Source of the DNA: an uncultured Candidatus Melainabacteria bacterium
Lineage (GTDB): Bacteria > Cyanobacteriota > Vampirovibrionia > Gastranaerophilales > Gastranaerophilaceae
DNA: 64,000 nt
Assembly: GCA_934754655.1 (NCBI GenBank)
Contig: CAKVIC010000003.1
Location: 101,794 to 165,793 of the forward strand
Reading direction: 5' to 3'
In this document: piece after piece, positions 49,181 through 57,784 of the stretch
How the letters are laid out: every line of letters starts with the position of its first letter
Position numbering within the stretch: position 1 is the stretch's first letter
The notes under the pieces: model-generated
Database searches by the model: none
What the model saw: the letters and a program-made list of their open reading frames with translations, nothing else
What the model was told of the DNA's origin: nothing
Made by a program: the position numbers and the translations under genes

Positions 49181-49336
49181 CTAAGCTAAACCAAGAGCTT
49201 TTCTATACCAAGAGAATGATTCAAGTTCAGAACCATTAAAAGTTGTCTTGATTTGTTGCTTTTTCAAATAGTTTTCAAATTCATCATTAAAAGCGGATTT
49301 CACAGTTTTCTTTGTTTCAGTTGTAGTAACGTTCAT
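49181..49336 (-). CDS. 51-residue protein, unknown
   Basis: Minus-strand ATG at 49336, preceded by a perfect AAAGGAGGAAA, opens a 51-codon frame ending TAG. The protein begins MNVTTTETKKTVKSAFNDEF and ends SWYRKALGLA. It is soluble and amphipathic, with no Cys. The strong Shine-Dalgarno, intact frame and shared terminator make it likely to be real although short. A possible extended -10 (TGCTAAAAT) lies about 100 bp upstream. No family recognised. Confidence 0.7.
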   Translation of the reverse strand: MNVTTTETKKTVKSAFNDEFENYLKKQQIKTTFNGSELESFSWYRKALGLA

Positions 49337-49599
49337 GCCGTTTCCTCCTTTATTTTGGTAACATAATTTTTATATTAAAACCTTTCGGTGAGATGTCGGA
49401 TGTCTACACTACATTCTATAAGCAAATTTTAGCATAAATTTTGCATCTTCGCAATTAATAAGTAAAGTTTTGTTACAGAATTTTAAAAAAATAGCTCTTA
49501 AGGATTAGTTACTCTCAATTTTAAATTTAAAAAATTGATTAATCATCATGTTTAATGTATCGTATAAAAGTAAGATGTCAATTTAAGGGGAATTTAAGA

Positions 49600-50976
49600 A
49601 TGTACAATGTTGCAATTATCGGAGCCGGACCTGCCGGAATTTTTTCTGCGCTTGAAATAGTTAAATTAAAACCTGATTGGAAAGTTATTTTAATCGAAAA
49701 AGGTCAAAAAATTGAAAAACGAATTTGTCCAATTAGAAACGGAGCCCCAAAATGCGTTAATTGTAACAAATGTGGTTTACTATGTGGCTGGGGTGGAGCT
49801 GGAGCGTTTTCTGACGGAAAACTTACTCTAACACCGGATGTTGGCGGTCACTTAATAGATTATATGTCACGCAAAGATGTTGAATATTATATTGATTACG
49901 CGGACAAACTTTATTTAGAACACGGCGCTACAGATGAAGTTTTTGGTACAAATCTTGAAACCTTTAGAGAAATCGAAAGAAAAGCTGTACTTGCTGAATT
50001 AAAACTCGTTCATTCGCCGGTTAGACATTTAGGTACTGAACGAAGTTTGGATGTTTTAAAACACATGCAAGATTATTTAACTGATAAAATTACTATTCTT
50101 AACAATGTTACGGCAAAAAGTCTTATTGTTGAATGTGAACAAGTAAAAGGTATTGTTCTAGATAATGGCGAAACTATTCGAGCAGAACACACCATTATTG
50201 CACCTGGTCGTGAAGGAGCTGATTGGTTAGCACATGAGTTCGCAAAAAATAAAATCGGTATGGTTAACAATGCTGTTGATGTTGGCGTAAGAGTTGAATT
50301 ACCAGCACCTGTGTTTGCACCTCTTACTGATAAACTTTATGAATCAAAACTTGTTTATCATTCTCCTACTTTTGGTGATGAAGTAAGAACCTTCTGCATG
50401 AATCCTAACGGCGAAGTCGTTCAAGAAAATTACAGCGGTATTGCAACAGTTAATGGTCATAGTTATGCAAACATCAAAACTAATAATACTAATTTCGCGT
50501 TATTAGTAAGCAAAAAATTCACCGAACCTTTCAAAGAACCAATCGCTTACGGTCAACATATTGCCCGACTTGCAAACATGTTGGGTGGCGGAATCCTTGT
50601 TCAAAGATTTGGTGACTTACTTGATGGTAGACGTTCTACGCCGGATAGAATAAAATCAAGCGTAATTACCCCAACTCTAAAAAGTGCGACACCAGGGGAT
50701 TTAAGTCTGGTTATTCCTTATAGACAAATGAAAAGTATTATTGAAATGCTTTTTGCGCTTGATAAAATTGCTCCGGGCACAGCTTCACGCTACACTTTAC
50801 TATACGGTATCGAAGTCAAATTCTATTCCGCAAGAGTCAAATTAACAAATGCTCTTGAAACCGAAGGTGTAAAAAATCTTTACGCAATCGGCGATGGTGC
50901 AGGAGTTACACGTGGCTTAATACAAGCTTCCGCATCTGGAGTTTATGTCGCTAGAACAATTTGCGGAAAATCTTAA
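49600..50976 (+). CDS. FAD-dependent dehydrogenase (COG2509 type)
   Basis: The 458-residue flavoprotein starts MYNVAIIGAGPAGIFSALEI, a dinucleotide-binding Rossmann motif. A cysteine cluster CPIRNGAPKCVNCNKCGLLCGWGGAGAFSDGK follows; this pattern marks the conserved, poorly characterised family of NAD(FAD)-utilising dehydrogenases. The C-terminal NLYAIGDGAGVTRGLIQASASG closes the FAD site. The substrate is unknown. I choose the ATG at 49600 after AAGGGGA; the upstream extension has no family similarity. It is convergent with the YkgJ gene. Confidence 0.88.
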   Translation: MYNVAIIGAGPAGIFSALEIVKLKPDWKVILIEKGQKIEKRICPIRNGAPKCVNCNKCGLLCGWGGAGAFSDGKLTLTPDVGGHLIDYMSRKDVEYYIDYADKLYLEHGATDEVFGTNLETFREIERKAVLAELKLVHSPVRHLGTERSLDVLKHMQDYLTDKITILNNVTAKSLIVECEQVKGIVLDNGETIRAEHTIIAPGREGADWLAHEFAKNKIGMVNNAVDVGVRVELPAPVFAPLTDKLYESKLVYHSPTFGDEVRTFCMNPNGEVVQENYSGIATVNGHSYANIKTNNTNFALLVSKKFTEPFKEPIAYGQHIARLANMLGGGILVQRFGDLLDGRRSTPDRIKSSVITPTLKSATPGDLSLVIPYRQMKSIIEMLFALDKIAPGTASRYTLLYGIEVKFYSARVKLTNALETEGVKNLYAIGDGAGVTRGLIQASASGVYVARTICGKS

Positions 50977-50983
50977 CTAAAAA

Positions 50984-51012
50984 AAGCTCGAAAAATTGTC
51001 ATTTTTCGACTT
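50984..51012. terminator. Bidirectional terminator between convergent genes
   Basis: TCGAAAAAT (50988-50996) pairs with ATTTTTCGA (51001-51009), loop TGTC. T-runs flank both ends. It overlaps the YkgJ stop codon. The core GAAAAATTGTCATTTTTC is the reverse complement of the hairpin at 33886-33903. Confidence 0.75.
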
Positions 51013-51532
51013 TTTCCGCATCCTCTTTTATCCAATCATAAAGCGGTTTTATTATAAAATCTTTATCAGCGCGAAAATCTTTCAGTAAAAAATCGGTTGA
51101 AAGATTTTCGCGTATTGGTTCGCCTGAAAATATTCCTTTAGAATACAATGTCGAATAATTTTTTCCCTCACTTGTACAATAAGGAACAACTACAATATTA
51201 TTTTTATTTAAATATGCCAAGCCATGTGTACGACAGATTATCGGACGGTATTTATAAACCGAGCAACAATTTTCTAACAAAAATGGACAAGCTCCACCTT
51301 TTTCCAGAATTTTAATATTATCTTGAATTTTTATACGCATATCATAATTTAATTTTGAATATCCAAGCATTAAATATTCTAATTCGACTTCTGAAATTGG
51401 ATAATCACCTTTTTCACAACAATGAGAACAGCCTTTACGACAGCAAATAAAATCCTTATGCAAATCATTATATTTAGATATTTTTTTATCTAAATTAATC
51501 AAAAAACTATCATATAAACTTTTATCACACAT
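50999..51532 (-). CDS. YkgJ-family Cys-cluster protein
   Basis: The 177-residue protein has the family's metal cluster: CCRKGCSHCCEKGDYP near residue 30 and ACPFLLENCCSVYKYRPIICRTHG near 82. YkgJ proteins are predicted zinc or Fe-S chelators of unknown substrate. The RPxxCRxxG signature is complete. The stop codon lies within the terminator hairpin. It is 9 bp after the upstream coiled-coil gene and probably co-transcribed with smpB. Confidence 0.87.
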   Translation of the reverse strand: MCDKSLYDSFLINLDKKISKYNDLHKDFICCRKGCSHCCEKGDYPISEVELEYLMLGYSKLNYDMRIKIQDNIKILEKGGACPFLLENCCSVYKYRPIICRTHGLAYLNKNNIVVVPYCTSEGKNYSTLYSKGIFSGEPIRENLSTDFLLKDFRADKDFIIKPLYDWIKEDAEKVEK

Positions 51533-51541
51533 TAAAATTTT

Positions 51542-52162
51542 TTACTTTGAACTCCAAAATCTTTTCCAAAAACTTTTTGAAGAATGGCTTTCTAAATGTT
51601 CAATTCTTTCAGAAAGCTCTTTATTGTGTTGCAAAAGCTCTTGAACTTGTTTTGCTAATATTTCGTTATCTTTTTTGTATCCACCAGCTTCAATTAAACG
51701 TGTTGCCATATCTGAATTTGTAATATCATCACTAATTTTTTTAGCAACAGCTTCTGCTAACATTTGAAGAGTTTGAGAAGTCACATCAAGCGTAAAACTT
51801 TTTTCAATTTTTGGTGTCAAATCTGTCACTGTATGTTCTTCAGAACTATTTTGTGGCTCATTTTGTGGTTGTAAATAATCACTAACAACTATTGGCTGAA
51901 CTGGCTCATCATCTTTTTTTTCAACTTTAGCTTCCATTTTAGAAAGTTTAGCGATAATTTGTTCATCAGTATAACCTTGAGCTTTTAAAGAAATTCCGCG
52001 TTTAATTTTTTCTAAAGATAAATCATCATAAAACTCAAGTCCATCTTCATCTTCATATATAGAATCAATTTTCCAATCATTCAAAAACAAACTTAAAGAA
52101 TGTTTATCAATAAAATAATTTTCTGCATTTAAATTTTTTAAAATAGTTTCTCTGTTAAACAT
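51542..52162 (-). CDS. Protein with MerR-like N-terminus and C-terminal coiled coil, unknown
   Basis: In 206 residues the N-terminal 70 (DKHSLSLFLNDWKIDSIYEDEDGLEFYDDLSLEKIKRGISLKAQGYTDEQI) resemble a degenerate MerR-type winged-helix region. An acidic linker (70-110), a helix (TLQMLAEAVAKKISDDI) and a coiled coil (NEILAKQVQELLQHNKELSERIEHLESH) follow, then a basic aromatic end SFWKRFWSSK that may touch membrane. A regulator or scaffold is possible; I cannot name it. The ATG follows GATGAGGT, 10 bp after smpB. Confidence 0.65.
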   Translation of the reverse strand: MFNRETILKNLNAENYFIDKHSLSLFLNDWKIDSIYEDEDGLEFYDDLSLEKIKRGISLKAQGYTDEQIIAKLSKMEAKVEKKDDEPVQPIVVSDYLQPQNEPQNSSEEHTVTDLTPKIEKSFTLDVTSQTLQMLAEAVAKKISDDITNSDMATRLIEAGGYKKDNEILAKQVQELLQHNKELSERIEHLESHSSKSFWKRFWSSK

Positions 52163-52172
52163 GACAGATACC

Positions 52173-52628
52173 TCATCTTTTCATTTGTCTTGCTATATCC
52201 CTATCCTGCGATTTTTTAGAAATTGCTTCACGCTTATCGTAGAGTTTTTTACCTTTTGCTAAACCTATTTCTATTTTAGCAAAACCACGCGATAAAAACA
52301 ATTCTAAAGGCACAATTGTATAGTTTTCTTTCTTAATTTTGCCCAAAATCTTTAAAATTTCTTTTTTTGTTAATAATAATTTACGCACTCTATCTGGGTC
52401 ATGGTTATATCTATTCCCTTGTTCATAAGGTGAAATGTGCATATTATATAAAAAAACTTCGTTATCTTCAATTTTTGCAAAACTATCTTTTAAATTTAAT
52501 GTACCTTTGCGAATTGACTTAATTTCAGTTCCGGTCAAAACAATGCCCGCTACATATTTTTCGAATATCAAAAAATCATGAAACGCTTTGCGATTTGTTG
52601 AAATAATTTTTTTACCGTCTTTTTCCAT
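52173..52628 (-). CDS. smpB: tmRNA-binding protein SmpB
   Basis: The 151-residue product has the SmpB core: KIISTNRKAFHDFLIFEKYVAGIVLTGTEIKSIRKGTLNLKDSF, FLYNMHISPYEQGNRYNHDPDRVRKLLL, YTIVPLELFLSRGFAKIEIGLAKGKKLYDKR and the C-terminal KSQDRDIARQMKR tail that enters the mRNA channel. It works with tmRNA (not in the window) to rescue stalled ribosomes. I start at the ATG at 52628; a perfect TATAAT ends six bases before it and no Shine-Dalgarno exists, so the mRNA is probably leaderless. Confidence 0.95.
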   Translation of the reverse strand: MEKDGKKIISTNRKAFHDFLIFEKYVAGIVLTGTEIKSIRKGTLNLKDSFAKIEDNEVFLYNMHISPYEQGNRYNHDPDRVRKLLLTKKEILKILGKIKKENYTIVPLELFLSRGFAKIEIGLAKGKKLYDKREAISKKSQDRDIARQMKR

Positions 52629-52634
52629 AATGGT

Positions 52635-52662
52635 ATTATAGAGCAAAATCAATTATTTTCAA
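52635..52662 (-). promoter_or_regulatory. Promoter of smpB placing +1 at the ATG
   Basis: Minus strand TTGAAA (52662-52657), 16 bp spacer, TATAAT (52640-52635), then six bases to the ATG at 52628. Confidence 0.65.
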
Positions 52663-52683
52663 ATCTTCATTTTATAAAACTAA

Positions 52684-54222
52684 TTATAAAAGCCCTTGTT
52701 CTTCCTTGCGTTTTTCTTGATAACTATAAAGCGCATAAATTACAACACCAATTACTAACCATATTATAAAATAAACAGCAGAGGTTGCTTTTGCATGAAA
52801 TTTACAATACATCAAAGATAAGCATGTTATTATACCTAAAATTGGAAAATAAGGGCAACATGGAACTTTGAAAGGTCGTTCTCGATTTGGCTCTGTTTTT
52901 CTTAAAATCAAAACTGCAATACAAATTATTATAAATGATGTAAATGTTCCAAAATTACACAATTCAGCCGAGATGTTTAAATCCATAAACAATGCACAAA
53001 CAACAACTATGATACCTGAAATCCAAGTTAATAAATGTGGCGTTTTGAAAGTTTTATGAATTTTATTCCAAGATTTTGGTAAAAAATTATCTCTACTCAT
53101 TGCGTATAAGATTCTTGTTGTACCTAATTGATAAATTAGAAGAACAGAGGTTAACGCACAAAGCGCACCAACTGAAATTAAACCTGCATACCAATGAATA
53201 CCAATAAACCTCATAGCATGAGCTAACGGAGCCTGTGTATCAATTGCATTTAAAGGCATTACACCAGTTAAAACTAAAGCTACACAAATATAAAGAATCG
53301 TGCATAATCCCAAAGTCCCTAATATTGCAATTGGCAAATCTCTTTGAGGATTTTTAGTTTCTTCAGCTGTTGTCGAAATCGCATCAAAACCTACATACGC
53401 AAAAAATATTACAAAAGCGCCCGTGAATATTCCTTCAATACCGTTAGGAGCGAAAGGAACCCAATTATCAGGCTTAACGTACAGAGCACCAACAATAATA
53501 AATGATAAAATTATAAACAAATTTACACCAACCATAATTGTTGCAACTTTTGTTGATTCTTTTATCCCTTTTATCAAAAGCGCCGTTAATATTAAAACAA
53601 TTGAAATTGCAGGAATATTTATCGCAAATGGCATTTCACCGCCGAAAGGCAAATTAATAAATGGCATTTTGTCATGAACATTCCAACCGTATTTATTACA
53701 CATTTCATAAATTGTTCTGTAATCATTTCTTAACCATAATGGAAAATGAGTAACAAAAGCCGGTAAAACATGCTTAAACCCTTTTAACAATTGCGTAAAA
53801 TATCCAGTCCAAGCGCTTGCAACAGTGATATTACCAATTGCATATTCAAGCATCAAAATCCAACCAACCATCCAAGCCATAAATTCGCCCATTGTCGCGT
53901 AAGTGTATGTATACGCACTTCCCGCAACAGGTATCATTGCTGCAATTTCAGAATATGATAAAGCAGAAAATACGCTTGCTAATGCAGCTAAAAGCATTGA
54001 TATAATGATTGCAGATCCAGCGCCTGCGCCTTCAGAATTTCCAACAATTGCACTTCCTATAATTGTAAAAATTCCCGTGCCGACAACCGCGCCAATGCCA
54101 ATAACTATTAAGTCAAAAACATTTAATGTCTTTTTTAAATCTGAATGGCACCCTTCATCAATCAAATCTTGTGGGCTTTTGCATTTTAATAAATTGTTAA
54201 ATATTACTTGTAATCTTTTCAT
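52684..54222 (-). CDS. APC-family amino-acid permease (copy 2 of tandem pair)
   Basis: The 512-residue, 12-helix transporter belongs to the cationic-amino-acid (CAT) branch of the APC superfamily: LNVFDLIVIGIGAVVGTGIFTIIGSA in helix 1, IPVAGSAYTYTYATMGEFMAW, FFAYVGFDAISTTAEETKNPQRDLPIAI and LRKTEPNRERPFKVP near the end. It probably imports or exchanges amino acids in the inner membrane; the substrate cannot be told. It overlaps the upstream paralogue by 26 bp. The pair arose by tandem duplication and differs mainly in the loops. Confidence 0.9.
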   Translation of the reverse strand: MKRLQVIFNNLLKCKSPQDLIDEGCHSDLKKTLNVFDLIVIGIGAVVGTGIFTIIGSAIVGNSEGAGAGSAIIISMLLAALASVFSALSYSEIAAMIPVAGSAYTYTYATMGEFMAWMVGWILMLEYAIGNITVASAWTGYFTQLLKGFKHVLPAFVTHFPLWLRNDYRTIYEMCNKYGWNVHDKMPFINLPFGGEMPFAINIPAISIVLILTALLIKGIKESTKVATIMVGVNLFIILSFIIVGALYVKPDNWVPFAPNGIEGIFTGAFVIFFAYVGFDAISTTAEETKNPQRDLPIAILGTLGLCTILYICVALVLTGVMPLNAIDTQAPLAHAMRFIGIHWYAGLISVGALCALTSVLLIYQLGTTRILYAMSRDNFLPKSWNKIHKTFKTPHLLTWISGIIVVVCALFMDLNISAELCNFGTFTSFIIICIAVLILRKTEPNRERPFKVPCCPYFPILGIITCLSLMYCKFHAKATSAVYFIIWLVIGVVIYALYSYQEKRKEEQGLL

Positions 54223-55819
54223 TTTCCTCTGCTATTCTTTGGTTAGTATTAATTTTCAAAATTTCAGCCTCACGATTTTTTCTATAACCGTAAGATAAAT
54301 ATATTAACGCACCCATAATAACCCATACAACAAACAACATTGTTGAAAGTACTGCTGTTTGACCTTTTGCAACAACCATGGAATAAATCATCAAACCGCC
54401 ACAACAAATTATTCCAATTAAAGGAAATACTGGGCAGAAAGGCACTTTAAAAGGTCTTTCACGATTAGGGTCTGTTTTTCTCAAAATCAAAATCGCAACA
54501 CAAACTATTATAAATGATGTAAATGTACCAAAATTACATAACGAAGTTGCGACATTCAAATCCAAAAATAATGTTCCCAAAACTCCTAAAATACCAACTG
54601 TTATTGTTAAAATATGAGGAGTATTGAATTTTGGATGTATTGTTAAAAATATTTTTGGCAAAAAGTTATCACGAGTCATTGCAAATAATACACGAGTTGA
54701 AGCCATGTGTAAAACTAATAACACAGAAGTCAATCCTGCCAATGAACCTAACGAAATAAAATATGATGCATAAGTCGCCCAATGTTTGCCGGTCATCATC
54801 ATGCAATAAGCCATTGGAGCTTTAATTAAACCTTCTGGAATAACACTTCCGCTAGTTGGTTGCATGCCTGTCAAAACCAACGCAACAAGCACATAAACAA
54901 CAGTGGTTATAACTAATGAGCCAATAATACCAATTGGTAAATCTTTTTGCGGATTTTTGCATTCTTCAGCTGCTGTTGCTAAAGCATCAAAACCTATATA
55001 CGCAAAGAATATTAAAAATGCTCCCATAAATACGCCTTCAAACCCATTTGGAGCAAATGGAGTCCAATTTTCCGGACGCACAAAAAATGCGCCTGCAAAA
55101 ACGAATAATGCAATAACACCAAGTTTTATTGCAACCATTATACCAGCCATTTTAGCAGAATCTTTAGTTCCTTTAACCAAAATAGCAGTAGTCAAAGCTA
55201 TCATAAAAATTGCAGGAAGATTTATACAAATTGGTAATCCCATAATATGCGGAATTGAAGCACTAACATCTAAACCTTGTTGAGTACAAACATTTACAGC
55301 ACTTCTATAATCGTTAACCAACCATAAAGGCAGATTTACAACCCAAGCCGGCAATATATTTGCAAACCCTTTCAAAAATTGCATAAAATGGTTTGTCCAA
55401 GCACACGCAACAGCAATAAAACCGATTGCATATTCAAGCATTAAAATCCAACCTATTAACCAAGCCATACCCTCACCTAGCGTTGCAAAGGTATAAGTGT
55501 ATGCTCCACCGGCAACAGGAATCATTGTTGCAAACTCTGTATAGCATAATGCTGAAAAAATACATGCAATAGCAGCTATTATCATTGAAATAACAAGAGC
55601 AGGCCCTGCACCATTTTCTCCTGCGGCGGCAATACCAACAATTGCAAATATTCCTGAACCAATAATTGCGCCAACACCTAAAATAATTAAATCCCAAACT
55701 CCAAGAGTTTTTTCTAAGCCACCAGCTTTTGCATTTGCTAAAGCATCATCAGGGCTTTTGATTGTTAACATTTTTTTTAAAGCACTTGAAATTTTTGATT
55801 TGAAATTATTTTCAGCCAT
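54197..55819 (-). CDS. APC-family amino-acid permease (copy 1 of tandem pair)
   Basis: The 540-residue paralogue of the next gene has the same landmarks: LGVWDLIILGVGAIIGSGIFAIVGIA, IPVAGGAYTYTFATLGEGMAWLIGW, FFAYIGFDALATAAEECKNPQKDLPIGI and LRKTDPNRERPFKVP. A longer N-terminus and a charged C-terminal tail (KNREAEILKINTNQRIAEENEKI) distinguish it. It lies 62 bp after glyQ and overlaps copy 2, so all may be one transcript. CAT-type amino-acid transport is inferred from family. Confidence 0.9.
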   Translation of the reverse strand: MAENNFKSKISSALKKMLTIKSPDDALANAKAGGLEKTLGVWDLIILGVGAIIGSGIFAIVGIAAAGENGAGPALVISMIIAAIACIFSALCYTEFATMIPVAGGAYTYTFATLGEGMAWLIGWILMLEYAIGFIAVACAWTNHFMQFLKGFANILPAWVVNLPLWLVNDYRSAVNVCTQQGLDVSASIPHIMGLPICINLPAIFMIALTTAILVKGTKDSAKMAGIMVAIKLGVIALFVFAGAFFVRPENWTPFAPNGFEGVFMGAFLIFFAYIGFDALATAAEECKNPQKDLPIGIIGSLVITTVVYVLVALVLTGMQPTSGSVIPEGLIKAPMAYCMMMTGKHWATYASYFISLGSLAGLTSVLLVLHMASTRVLFAMTRDNFLPKIFLTIHPKFNTPHILTITVGILGVLGTLFLDLNVATSLCNFGTFTSFIIVCVAILILRKTDPNRERPFKVPFCPVFPLIGIICCGGLMIYSMVVAKGQTAVLSTMLFVVWVIMGALIYLSYGYRKNREAEILKINTNQRIAEENEKITSNI

Positions 55820-55881
55820 TTATATCCTTTCTTTGCGTCAAAAAACACGCAAAATTTTACTTTAAAGTGATAGGTTTAAGT

Positions 55882-56754
55882 TTATTTTAATAAAGGGAAA
55901 CCGAGTTTTTCGCGTTGTTTCACATATAAATTAGCAACCGCTGATGCCATTGTTCTAACACGTCTTATAAAGTTATTTCTTTCATCTTTACTGATAACAC
56001 CACGTGCATCAAGCAAATTAAATGTGTGAGAACATTTTAATACATAATCATACGCTGGCAAAACAAGTTCCGCTTCAATACAATTATCAACTTCTTTTTG
56101 ATAAGAATCAAATAAACTAAATAATCTTTCAGCATTTGAATATTCAAAATTATATTTTGATTGCTCTATTTCATTTTGTAAATAGATATCACCATATTTT
56201 AGGGTATTATTCCAATTTATATCAAAAACAGATTCTTTGTTTTGAATATACATAGCGATTCTTTCTAAACCATAAGTAATTTCTAACGCTACAGGTTTAA
56301 CTTCTAAACCGCCAACTTGTTGAAAATACGTAAATTGTGTAATTTCCATACCATCAAGCCAAACTTCCCAACCGACACCGGCAGCGCCAAGTGTTGGAGA
56401 TTCCCAGTTATCTTCAACAAATCTAACATCGTGTTTTAATAAATCAATTCCCATAGCCTCTAAACTTTTCAAATAAAGCTCTTGAGCATTATCAGGAGAA
56501 GGCTTTAAAATAACTTGATATTGAAAATAATGTCCTAAACGATTTGGGTTTTCACCATAACGTGCATCCGTCGGACGACGACAAGGTTCAACCATTGCTG
56601 TTTGCCAAGGTTCAGGTCCCAACGCTCTTAAAAAAGTGGCAGGATTCATTGTAGAAGCCCCTTTTTCAATATCATAAGGTTGCTGAATTACACAACCGTA
56701 ATCTGACCAAAAACGTGATAAATTTAAAATTAAGTCTTGAAAATTTAAAGTCAT
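55882..56754 (-). CDS. glyQ: Glycyl-tRNA synthetase alpha subunit
   Basis: The 290-residue product is a canonical GlyQ: LNLSRFWSDYGCVIQQPYDIEKGASTMNPATFLRALGPEPW, VEPCRRPTDARYGENPNRLGHYFQYQVILKPSPDN, GVGWEVWLDGMEITQFTYFQQVGG and a C-terminal VRTMASAVANLYVKQREKLGFPLL. It is half of the tetrameric alpha2-beta2 bacterial enzyme. The beta subunit glyS is not next to it, as in cyanobacteria and unlike enterobacteria. The start region has GGGAAAA. Confidence 0.97.
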   Translation of the reverse strand: MTLNFQDLILNLSRFWSDYGCVIQQPYDIEKGASTMNPATFLRALGPEPWQTAMVEPCRRPTDARYGENPNRLGHYFQYQVILKPSPDNAQELYLKSLEAMGIDLLKHDVRFVEDNWESPTLGAAGVGWEVWLDGMEITQFTYFQQVGGLEVKPVALEITYGLERIAMYIQNKESVFDINWNNTLKYGDIYLQNEIEQSKYNFEYSNAERLFSLFDSYQKEVDNCIEAELVLPAYDYVLKCSHTFNLLDARGVISKDERNNFIRRVRTMASAVANLYVKQREKLGFPLLK

Positions 56755-56988
56755 TTTTTTCCCAACATTGTATTTTTTACACTTATTAGATTATACAAAC
56801 AAAAAACTTGATAATCAAATAAATATAAACTTATTAATAGCCAAGAATCTTTAAATTAAGGTCTTTTGCTTATTATTTTTAGTTTTTACAGTTTTTAGAA
56901 TTGTAAACAATTGTTAAGATTTAATATTAACTTGAAATTCCGCTCACAAAAAATACTTTATATAAGAGTAAGAGAAAGTATAAAAGAT

Positions 56989-57252
56989 ATGTCAAATTCA
57001 TTTTTCACAAATTTATTAACAAGTATGGGCTATAGTATTGCTCAAAATGGTAACACATTATCGCCTTTTAATATGGGTGGCTCACCTTATGGTAACTTTA
57101 CCAACTCAATTTTTAGCGCCATGGGGCAAGGTGGTATGACTCAATATTACAATACAAATGCCGTTTACACCAACACAAACACTGATAAATGGGGCTTTTG
57201 GGGTAATGCCTTACTAGCTTTGCAAAATGGCTTTAGCATGTTTAAAGGCTAA
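56989..57252 (+). CDS. Small Asn/Gly-rich protein, unknown
   Basis: I take the ATG at 56989 (MSNSFFTNLLTSMGYSIAQN), giving 87 residues; the frame is open upstream, but that part reads as non-coding. The middle is low-complexity Asn/Gly/Thr/Tyr (FNMGGSPYGNFTN ... YYNTNAVYTNTNTDKWG) and the end is FWGNALLALQNGFSMFKG, an aromatic amphipathic tail. The Shine-Dalgarno is weak (GAGAAAG). It resembles small secreted or surface proteins but has no signal peptide. A strong terminator follows 15 bp after the stop. Confidence 0.55.
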   Translation: MSNSFFTNLLTSMGYSIAQNGNTLSPFNMGGSPYGNFTNSIFSAMGQGGMTQYYNTNAVYTNTNTDKWGFWGNALLALQNGFSMFKG

Positions 57253-57263
57253 ATAATTACATA

Positions 57264-57303
57264 AAAAATTTGCAGAAGAATAATTCTTCTGCAAATTTTT
57301 ATT
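57264..57303. terminator. Bidirectional terminator
   Basis: AAATTTGCAGAAGAAT and ATTCTTCTGCAAATTT form a 16-bp stem with a 1-nt gap at the centre (57266-57298), with T/A runs outside on both sides. It ends the small + gene and the minus-strand ligA operon. Confidence 0.85.
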
Positions 57304-57312
57304 TCTGCAAAA

Positions 57313-57765
57313 CTAAATAGAATCATGCGTTGAATCTTTTGATTCAATGTTTTTAGATTCTATAAAATCTGTTTTTATATCTTTATTTTCAGTTTTCAGT
57401 TCAGCTTCTCTTGCCTTTTTCATTGCTTGAATTATTGCATCAGTTTGGGCTTGTCGTTTAACATCAGTAAAAACACTTTTTAATTCATCTTCGCTCAATC
57501 CATCTGGAGATTTAAAACAAATTACAACTTTATTTTTTCTAAACAACATATATGAAATAGCAATTATTGCCCACAAAACAATACCTTGATAAATTCCAAT
57601 CATTGGAACCATAGGAGCAAAGCTTTTTTCTAAAGCGTTCCATATCTGCATACAAAGCCAACCTGGAAAAACCACAAATCCGGCAACCAAACAGCAACCA
57701 ATCATAACTGCAAATATCAAACCTCTTAAACCTCTTATTTGAATTACATTTAAATTATTTTTCAT
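57313..57765 (-). CDS. Two-helix membrane protein, unknown
   Basis: The 150-residue protein has helices at about 13-35 (GLIFAVMIGCCLVAGFVVFPGW) and 52-75 (MIGIYQGIVLWAIIAISYMLF). A soluble helix with SEDELKSVFTDVKRQAQTDAIIQAMKKAREAEL and a charged tail follow. No family recognised. The ATG follows GAGGTA, 19 bp after ligA, so it is the last gene of the rfaE1-DUF4330-ligase-ligA operon. Confidence 0.7.
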   Translation of the reverse strand: MKNNLNVIQIRGLRGLIFAVMIGCCLVAGFVVFPGWLCMQIWNALEKSFAPMVPMIGIYQGIVLWAIIAISYMLFRKNKVVICFKSPDGLSEDELKSVFTDVKRQAQTDAIIQAMKKAREAELKTENKDIKTDFIESKNIESKDSTHDSI

Positions 57766-57784
57766 TACCTCATCCTTTATCTAT

